From Periplaneta americana (Eukaryota > Arthropoda > Insecta > Blattodea > Blattidae), in assembly GCF_040183065.1 (NCBI RefSeq), contig NC_091125.1:112410121-112474120 (forward strand): a DNA stretch of 64,000 nucleotides. The letters are read 5' to 3'. The translations under genes were made by a program, and so were the position numbers. The notes beneath the pieces are model-generated. The model ran no database searches. It saw nothing but the letters and a program-made list of their open reading frames with translations, and was not told the origin of the DNA. Each line of letters begins with the position of its first letter. Within the stretch, counting starts at the first letter, position 1. This document shows positions 55,755 to 64,000 of this stretch, piece by piece.

Positions 55755-58700
55755 TCATTTCCTAGCCTTGTGGATCTCGTAGGCAACGGAAACAGTTACG
55801 ATAGCTTAGCTTGTAACGATATTTATTCAATATTATCAATATCAGTAATTCCTTCTGCACATGAAAACATAAACAAAACAGAAACCAAACAGTGTGAAAC
55901 AGAGTGACTAGAATTCACCCCATCTTTATCGTTCAAGTTTCTAGCGATGCCCATGGTTGTATATGTGCTATAATCAAACTGTAAATAAAAGAAATAATCA
56001 CGATGCAAGCTGCAATGCGTTTTGTGCCACGTTGAGCATAATAACTTCAGCTAAAATGGGTTCCCATCACACGCTAATCTTTATTATAACAGTGGTGCAA
56101 AACAATGTAGACGTAAGAGCCCTTTCACGATGACGGTCAGATGTAAGATAGGCACGAACTATATCTGTCATTAATTCTCTCTCTTAACGGAAATTCGCAA
56201 CTTTCACAATACATGAGATATTCTTAATTTTCTTACAATTTAAACTATATCATCCTATACTTTTGCCTTGCATCTGTGCCATTATAGTGAATGGGTCCTT
56301 GTAACTCACTAATCCTAGTTAACCTAGTTAAAAACATTTTATTCTGCGTAACTAACTCTACATTATAATGCACTACTTCAGTTCGCAGAGAGCATCTGCA
56401 GATTTATTTCTTGAAACTTGAAGGAGAGAAATATTGATTCGAAAAATTCTCGTTAAATCATATTAATTCAGTATTTTCGTAATTTCTGAATAAACTTCAG
56501 GAGTATGTTCCCCACAACAATAAAGGAAAAAAGAGTTAATATAAACACGTGTTTTAAAACGTTTAGTTTTTGAGTCTACTGAAGATTTGGGTGTTTCTAA
56601 AATACGGATGACTTCAAGACTGAGACCTTCAAATAAAAACAGCCTGAAAAATTAAATTAAAGTTCTGAGTTAATAAATTACAAATTACATTAAGTTTTTC
56701 AGATCAAACAAAAAAGTCAGCTAACAAACTATATCAATATTCATTTTCATTTAAATAAACTTTTATTCCTGCATTCGTAGTATATGTTCAAAATTCCCTC
56801 CATCTGAATAAATGAATGCATGAAGGATTTTTGCACAATATGAAAGAATCAGGGACGGTGTCATAAAATATGAAAATACATTGGTGAAGAGCATATATTA
56901 TTTTTGTGAATTGGAACGAAATACACTAAAGAATTTAAATGTTCTATAGGCATAGATAAAAAAAAAATGACAGAGGTCGGGCAACCGTGGGGGCCATGTA
57001 TGTGATGATCCTCCTCTATTTGCCATTTCCGTACATATACTTGCAAACTTTTCTTATATTCATATGAAAGTTTCATTTTCTAAGTTGATGGACGTATTTC
57101 AAAAACACCTAAAACTTTAGTAAGCTTTAGCTCTAAAACGAAGCATTTGTAGAAACATGTTTATATGAACATTTGTCTCAATTCAGTATGGGAAAACACA
57201 CTTCAGAAGTTAGTCTAACCATTAGAGGAACACATTTTAAGGCGAAAAAAATTAAAATGTTACTAAACGATCATTTGATAGAAAGGAGTTAATGCCGTAC
57301 ATTTAACTTATATTCAATAACTTAATTTTTAAGACACATGTAGACCTAATGACATTATTTTGCCACTTTCTCCCTTCTTAGCCTTTCTATAGTTTAACGC
57401 ACTTTCAATTTCACACACATGGTGGGACGTCTGAGACGTAGGGTTAGCACCTATTGTACATCTAAGCATAGGACGTCACAATGGCAGACAATGGACAGAC
57501 ATCTATGAAGCTAGAACAATATTCTCCACGCCAACGTAAAAGTCTGCGTACATCGTGGCGATTTGACAAATAAAAATATACGAAGATAATGACATAAGGA
57601 ATGACTGTCACCAAGGAAATCTTGAATATACAGTATACGGTGTGGGAATATTTTTAATGATGAGATGGTACAATAATACATTTTCAAGACAGTTTGATAT
57701 TTTAGTAAGTCAATTAATATTTTATTGTATTACAATACTTTATTTCTTCTAATCTTTATATACTTTCTTCTAATCGTGTAATAGTCAATTAAATTCTATT
57801 CGAGTTTTGATTTTCTCTAAATAAATCGAAACCTCTAGTGAGATTACTGTAGATAGCGTCCTAAACTTGGCTGCATTCAAATATAAAGTATTTTAAATTT
57901 CAAAATCCCCAAGCAATTTATATTTGGTAATATATAGGCTAAGTTTAACTTGAAATATTTTTATAATATCGTAATATTCAGAGTGGTATATATTAATTAT
58001 ATTTCATATTACTGGTGATTAAATCTAATAACTTATCCGTTCTAAATACATAATAATAAAAAATCAAAACAAACGCATCGTGTATATTCATACTGTTCAT
58101 TTCGTGAATAGAGAAAAACTGTATTTGTCTCAACAAAACTTAACTTTGATTAATTTCTTCACAATTAGAATTTTTACAATTTTTTAATTCCTCACTAAAT
58201 ATTTTCTAAAGCTAAAAAATCGGGATGATTCTGATTTACTGGATATATAGCAATTATTTCATCTGTAAATGCTTACCAATGTACTGTTGAAAAAATACAG
58301 TCACTTTAAAGAGAAACTTAAATGGTCTGGTGTCTACCTAGAGGTTTAATAAAGTTTATATTTCAATATGCGATGCTGAATACTGATATAAAATTAGCTA
58401 AAGCTAACGAGGAAACTGTCAATAAGCTATTATCTGAACCTTCCCTTAATCTGTTAAGTGTCAGAAATAAATAAAGACCTACGGTTGTTTACTTCCCCAA
58501 TTTAAAAACTTAAATTTTATAAAGTCACCACTGAACGTACTAAATTTCAGTTTCATTACATTCACCAGTTTTTTTTTCGTCGCCGACGAGTTTATAAAAG
58601 ACAGATTAATAACTTACACTGTAACATATAGGCTACTACAGTTCTGTTTCAAAATGGTAATATTGCAACGTTTGTAATTATACAACACTTCTGAAACAAT

Positions 58701-58881
58701 TTTTCTCTCGTTGAAGCTTCTGGAATAAACTCTACTTTTATTCCAAGTATAGATCTTCATGTGAGTGGAAATCCATACTAAAATTATATAAAAAATAATG
58801 TCAAATGCTAATGATATCATATCAATCAGCCAGTGTTACAAACAAAAAATTACTACATGAGCAATGTTTGTCCTTCATTAC

Positions 58882-58923
58882 CTCGAGGATCATGAGGATA
58901 CCCGTATGCATCGTGGTGAACTC
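58882..58923 (-). CDS. 42-nt microexon of the His-rich gene
   Basis: Bounded by TCTTCACAG and CTCGAG-GTAATG on the minus strand. Read in phase 1 it gives VHHDAYGYPHDPR, the same His/Tyr/Pro/Arg-rich style as the exon at 49274. Its length is a multiple of three and both ends are phase 1, so it can be skipped without a frame change, as is usual for neural microexons. The intron to the terminal exon would be 9.3 kb. Confidence 0.55.
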
Positions 58924-59536
58924 CTGTGAAGAGATTGGTAGAAAGTTAAGTCACTGGTTAGGTTAGTCAGATTAGAAACACATATTCATTCTTCGGTTAA
59001 TTACTCAGCTGTTCTGCTGTATACCTCATTTTAATGACATTTTTTTTGTTTTTAATTGCTGTTCTGAGGAAAATATAATTACTTTCTTTTTTCATATTTT
59101 TGCATGTGATTTGTAAGTGAAAAGACAATATGTTTTATTATGATTTATCTTTCAAGAGTAACGCATCGAAGTGTTCTTTTATTCAAACATGATGATAACT
59201 ATGATGATGTGATTAACGGGGAATTGGTGAACTGACAACAGGAAAAACGCTTGCAACCGACAAGAACCATTTCCAAAATGCTCTTTGTTAAACACCAGAA
59301 ATTCCAGGATTTAGACTTGAATCTTCGGTATGCTGTGTCGACGTCATAATGGAGTAATACAAAACTATGTCAGTTGTAACGGAATATTCATGTCGATAAA
59401 AATTGTATTGGATTAAAAAATTAAGAAGTCATCGAGAGTGCACTGTTATTATGTAAAGTAAATTACTAGTGCGTTTCATTTACAATGATCAGCTGAAATG
59501 TTAAAAATGTAAGAAAAATGGCTTGAAATGTGGGTA

Positions 59537-59772
59537 CCGTAAACTGGGGTTACTTTGAACACAGAGAAAACTTCGAACATTTTTTCAGAAAGTCATATTT
59601 AGGTTTCTACATGCTGCACGTGTTATAGATGGAGGTAAATTATCATAAAAATCATTCTCATATGAAATTTACCTCCATCTATAACAAGTGCAGCATATAG
59701 AAACCTAAACATGATTTCCTGAAAAAAAATGTTCAAAGTTTTCTCTGTGTTCAAATTAACCCCAGTTTACGG
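59537..59772. mobile_element. 236-bp hairpin MITE, TA duplication
   Basis: CCGTAAACTGGGGTTACTTT at 59537 is mirrored by CCGTAAACTGGGGTTAATTT on the complement from 59772; TA at 59535-59536 and 59773-59774. Arms of about 100 bp run almost to the centre (CTACATGCTGCACGTGTTATAG, TGGAGGTAAAT) around a 25-bp loop. The TA target suggests Tc1/mariner mobilisation. Confidence 0.8.
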
Positions 59773-60514
59773 TACTAGATAACACAACATAAAAACTATA
59801 CATATTTTATTAAGTTGACGAGTAGCTTTGTGACAACTATTTTTATTTTTGTGTCATATTCTTTGCAATCGAAAAGCGATAATAATACGAATATATAAGG
59901 TATATACTACAATGATTTTTGCACTCCAATATCCAGCAAACTCTAAAATTTATTAAAGTTAAACAGTGAAGAAGATTATTCTAATCCACATCTCCACTAA
60001 GTCTCCAAAAATCGCATGTAGGAAATTCTGCTATACCAGTCCTGTGTAGATGTTTATTGAGACATTCATTGCCTGTGAGTAATGCGAATGTGGTCACTGC
60101 AGATTTTCGTAAAGTTCAGTAATTAAATTAGATGCAATATATAATTTGTCAAGAAATCAGCTGCCTCATTAGCTCCAATTCCTCAATATTCAGGGACCCA
60201 TTTAAGTACAGTGATTTATTTAATTTTACCAGTTGTCTTAAAAAGTTACGAAACTAGGATACTGAATTACTGTACTGAAACTCCATAATGTACTTCGGTA
60301 CATCATAGTAATATGATAAAGCGTAAGTAGTCACTTTGTGATTCAAGACGGCGACATATTCTGTCGGACCCCGGCCATTTAGTTACTCGTAATGTGTGCA
60401 CATCTGTACCTGTGGTTGGACATTGTGTCTACTGTCACACATACTGTGACACGGTAAACGAGGGTAGGCCAACAAAGGGGAACACAGTAGGTAGAATTTA
60501 AAAATGAGAGGGAT

Positions 60515-60700
60515 TCAATCCGGCATCGGAACTTGAATCCGGTGTGGCTTAGTGAATAAAGCGCCAGCACGTAAAACTGGAAACCCGGGTTTGAGTCCCG
60601 GAGTCAGAGAGAATTTTTCTCCGTTCTACCGATTCTTCACCATAGGATACTGAAGTTTCTTGCTGTTACATTCAATGCTAGAGCAAGGAAAGGATAGCTG
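60515..60700 (+). repeat. SINE family F (tRNA-like head)
   Basis: GGTGTGGCTTAGTGAATAAA (A box), AAACCCGGGTTTGAGTCCCG (B box) and GAGAGAATTTTTCTCCGTTC body, followed by ACCATAGGATACTG. A tRNA-like head without a closing acceptor stem. Nothing else is recognisable between 59775 and 61396. Confidence 0.6.
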
Positions 60701-61394
60701 CTTTTGAATCTGATATTATCATGGCCTTCTGACAGTTATCGAGATTTTGTATGCTTGAAAGATTAGCTAAAATTTTACCATCAAAATTAACTAGCGTGAT
60801 GGTTAGATAAATTAGATATAACTTTTCATACCTCTATCAGATTTTTTTAAATGGTCAAATTTGTGCATATTCTAAAAAAAAATACAACATTGCGCACAGC
60901 AGAACAGCTGATTTGCTATCAATGAGATAAAAATGCATGACATTTCTTAAACTAAATATCTACACATATAATGGCGTTAGAGATGAGTGTGCTGAAAGGA
61001 TTAGGGGTGGTGATTAGTGATACTTTCAGTTACACATTACAATTCCTTTGAATGTTCACAGTTCATACAGCAGTCTTGATTAACTAGTTTGTATTCACGT
61101 CGAAGAGAGAAAGCTGGTTACTGCATCTTCCCAATTGAAGATAAACGTAGATTTTTGTAACACTATACTGTACGTAAAATAAAATATGCTAGTCAGTTCC
61201 TCCTTTATTAAATGCTTCAAAATATATAAAAAATGTATGCAACACAAAAGCTACATCATTCTATAACACTGTTTAAAAATAATTTACTTCTGCTTTTAAT
61301 GTATTAGGCACTCCTTCACATTTTCAATTATACAGATTAACAAGGTGTGACGTAATTCAAAGCATAGTTCTCTTGTGTCTAGTTCTACGATTAA

Positions 61395-61396
<2 letters not shown>

Positions 61397-61443
<47 letters not shown>
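61397..61443. repeat. (AAT)n microsatellite
   Basis: About 15 AAT units, then A-rich sequence. The flanks 61444-62538 hold no supported feature. Confidence 0.9.
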
Positions 61444-61446
<3 letters not shown>

Positions 61447-62538
61447 TATAATAAAACATAAAATAAAAGAGTAAATAAAGAATTAACTAATATAAATGAA
61501 ATAACAATTATACATGATTATATAATCTGCTCGTTGCATTGGGAGTTTGTTGAATATGTTCGGATTATGTGATATAGACCTATCATGTCACGACATAGAA
61601 ATATTTTTCTATTAGGAAGGAATCTATTAAATTTCACCGATGTCAGCCACATGTAAGTTTGAAAAAAAAAATATCGTCACAAAATATTCCGTAGTACAAG
61701 TAAGACCATATCCCATTCCTATAGACCCGTCTACAAGTTAAGCAAAAAATCCAGTAAAAACCAAATAAAAAACTTCTATCTAGCCTAAATGATAAATAAA
61801 TTTTTGATAGAAAAATTTAGTCGGAATATGTTAGGGTTTATTTCATCTTGAGGAATTATGTATGAGTCAAATTCTACTTTTGCAAAATATGAATATTCAT
61901 AACTTCAATTTCTTGGTATGATAAAACTAGTGAAAAAGCTAAATCGATAGATCTTTTATTAAATTGCACAATATTAAAGAAATTTTTGCTCGGAAACAAA
62001 TTCAATATGTAAAAATGCCAAATCTCTTAATATGCTAGTTAAATCTTTAGGCCAACATGTATATGTGTGATATAAACTGTAATATTATTATCTGCAAGAA
62101 TAAATTCTAATCGACTTTTTTGCTTTACGAAGCAAAAGTGAACTTCCGTAAACGTGTTCTGTAATTTAAAGTGCATAGTGAATACGTTACCGACATTGTG
62201 TGTAGATCTAATATATTGGTTTATTTAAACTGTAGAGTTAAGGCCATACGGACATCCCTAACACTCAGATATAATATATTCTGTGCGTGTGTAAAGTCAG
62301 CAATATATAGCTTACGAGATGTGACATATTGTATTATAACGTGAAAAACACTCGTACATGTAAGTATGAAGAGAGAGTGCTTTCTGTTTAATTGTTTTAT
62401 GCAATAGCGCGCTAAAATGAATGTCCTATTTGAATACAATACCGCAACACTATGAAAGTTGAGGATATTAAAAAATGAGCAGAATGTGTGTATAACTGTT
62501 TAAGTTTAACTGTATTCAACTCCAATATTTTTACTCAC

Positions 62539-62622
62539 GTATATTTGTAGGTCTCCTCTGAATGTGGGGTTACTTGTCAACAGTGTCGTCTTCATCATTA
62601 TCCAACACTTTGGAGGACACCT
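62539..62622 (-). other. Possible 84-nt exon of the His-rich gene or of its neighbour
   Basis: On the minus strand AAATTTTTAG precedes and GTGAGTAAAA follows an 84-nt segment, both good splice signals. One frame is fully open (CPPKCWIMM, TSNPTFRGDLQIY); another gives an acidic peptide SSKVLDNDEDDTVDK followed by a stop. The open frame would end in phase 0 and does not join directly to the microexon at 58882, so either another exon intervenes or this is not an exon of the same gene. Confidence 0.25.
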
Positions 62623-63406
62623 CTAAAAATTTCCGAAAAACTTTTATGATTTAAAATGAATATGTTAGAGCAATGTAAAATTAATATATCCCCTCCCTTT
62701 TTTATTACTTTCGAAATAATAAAATTTGAACATGTTACTGCGTTGTAAGTCTTCTATTTGAGTTGATTATAGGCCTATATAGATAAAATAAAGAATATTT
62801 GTGTTGATGCCATAACGAAAAATAAAGACAGAAAAGAAACTGAATCGAATTGCGTGGCATACTACAAAAGACAAACAGAAAATACAAGTCTCTGTTAGTT
62901 AACTACTGAATTATATTGACGCAATTCGAATACATGAGAAAATCATCTGTCGTTTAAACAAAACTTTTGGAAAATAAATATAAATTATATAATTATATAA
63001 TGTATATTATTAACATTAATTGGCTATACATAAAAATTAAATAAAATTTCAATATCAGTTCTGAAAGAATCTGAAAGTATACAAGAAAATACACGAAAAA
63101 GTCAACTCGGTTTCCTAATGACCTAATAAAATTCGACTCAGTCAGAAGAATGTCGTAATCTGAGAATTAGCAACAGAGAGAGAGAGAGCGGAACAAGGTA
63201 CTGTTTTGTCAAGTATGTTTAATTTTGTTCCTGAATTACATTTGATAACACTTAATACGGGATAACTCACAAGTCAGTTGACACTAGTAGATATACATCT
63301 CTTTATTGACTAGCATAGTAGCTACTTGGCTACAGCTGTATCTATTTGAGGTTATGTTATTATTAGTAAGTGGTTACTATTAAACAACTTTTGGAGAGTT
63401 TGATTA

Positions 63407-64000
63407 ATGAACAGATGTATGATGAATAGAAATTTATCTATTGAAGAATTGTTTTTTGTAGTTCATGGTTGGTGGAAGCAGTGTGAGATGAAGATAAATG
63501 CAAACAAGACGAAGACCATGGTTATCCGAAGAAAAATAAACATGCAAATTCTAACTGGGGCAGTAGAACAAGTGGACAGCTTTAAATACTTGGGGTGTAG
63601 GCTACTATAAGCAGTAACATAAGCTGCTGCCAGGTGTCGAAAGGAAGAGAGCAATGGCAAAGGAAGATTTTAATAGAAAAGGAGCATCTTCTGCGGACCT
63701 CTGCAAAAATAACTAAGGAAGAGACTAGTGAAGTGCTTTGTGTGTAGTGTAGTATTATACGCGGCAGACACATAGACATTAGGACGAAGTGAAGAGAAAT
63801 GACTAGAAGGATATGGAAAGAATAGAGCTGTGAAATGGACAGACAGAATAATAAATGAAGCTATGTTGGAAAGAGTGGGTGAAGAAAGAATAATGCTGAA
63901 ATTGATCAGGAAGGGGAAAAGGTTTTAGCTGGATCACTGGCTGAGAAAAAACTGCCTACTGAAGGATGCAGTGGAAGGAATGTTGAACAGGAGGAAAGTT
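63407..64000 (+). pseudogene. Non-LTR retrotransposon ORF2 fragment (RT C-terminal part), runs off the window
   Basis: Plus strand reads WWKQCEMKINANKTKTMVI, VEQVDSFKYLGCRLL, the end of the LINE reverse transcriptase thumb. It continues in shifted frames with LRKRLVKCFVCSVVLYAADT-like, EMTRRIWKE, VKWTDRIINEAMLERVGEE and WLRKNCLLKDAVEGMLN. Many frameshifts. Starts abruptly near 63400, so 5' truncated or broken; the 3' end is outside the window. Confidence 0.7.

Noticed and set aside
60541-60612. Functional tRNA gene
   Set aside because: A and B boxes present but no acceptor-stem pairing and the downstream sequence is a SINE body.

Overview
This is a eukaryotic, AT-rich, intron- and transposon-dominated window from an animal nuclear genome. 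Split genes with GT-AG introns, CUB/EGF/Kelch exons, mariner, pogo, hAT, Penelope-like and non-LTR elements, and several tRNA-headed SINE families point to an insect with a large genome. The SINE families remind me of cockroach or termite (Blattodea) genomes, but that lineage call is from memory and unverified.

The main gene lies on the minus strand, from its start codon at 30900 leftwards past base 964. Nine coding exons (30675-30900, 19957-20120, 17468-17754, 13717-13901, 10389-10839, 8543-8793, 5841-6131, 4125-4262, 964-1147) join in perfect phase to give the first 725 codons of MEGF8, not of its relative attractin. They encode a signal peptide, a CUB domain, two EGF-like modules and a six-bladed Kelch propeller, and stop just before the PSI region. 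Exon 5 puts an acidic, cysteine-poor insert of about 140 residues between Kelch blades 1 and 2. A second minus-strand gene is seen only as a 42-nt microexon (58882-58923) and a His-rich terminal exon (49274-49593) that join in frame; I do not recognise its product.

Most of the rest is repeats. Elements with visible ends are hAT-type MITEs with perfect 8-bp target duplications (41-612, 9109-9381), a TTAA-flanked long-TIR element (3328-4061), a PIF/Harbinger-like MITE with TTA duplication (10917-11537), a pogo/Tigger element (14913-16722) carrying a nested mariner (15294-16212), a second internally deleted mariner-type element (42923-43834), a 1.9-kb element ending in GGGTCATTCCAT with seven quasi-palindromic motifs (27053-28976), a 236-bp hairpin MITE (59537-59772), a Stowaway-like pair of ends (53254-53806) and a 1.15-kb element with about 190-bp inverted ends (54291-55442). 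A Penelope-like element with a GIY-YIG domain lies at 45381-46393. Transposase or LINE fossils lie near 1.8, 4.5, 7.8, 16.3, 18, 36.3-37.6, 41.3 and 63.4 kb.

Several insertions are nested and can be ordered in time: a SINE in a repeat (19.1-19.6 kb), a SINE in a SINE (40.1-40.5 kb), a SINE in a LINE-like tail in a giant inverted repeat (24.4-25.5 kb), and a MITE inside a Tc1-type transposase fossil (1.75-2.29 kb). Unexplained structures are a tail-to-tail inverted pair of coding-like sequences (32690-33395), a 44-bp minisatellite with an inverted outlier unit (21.9-22.9 kb), and a GC-rich open island at 39456-39662. No rRNA, CRISPR or bacterial gene organisation is present. All boundaries come from reading by eye.
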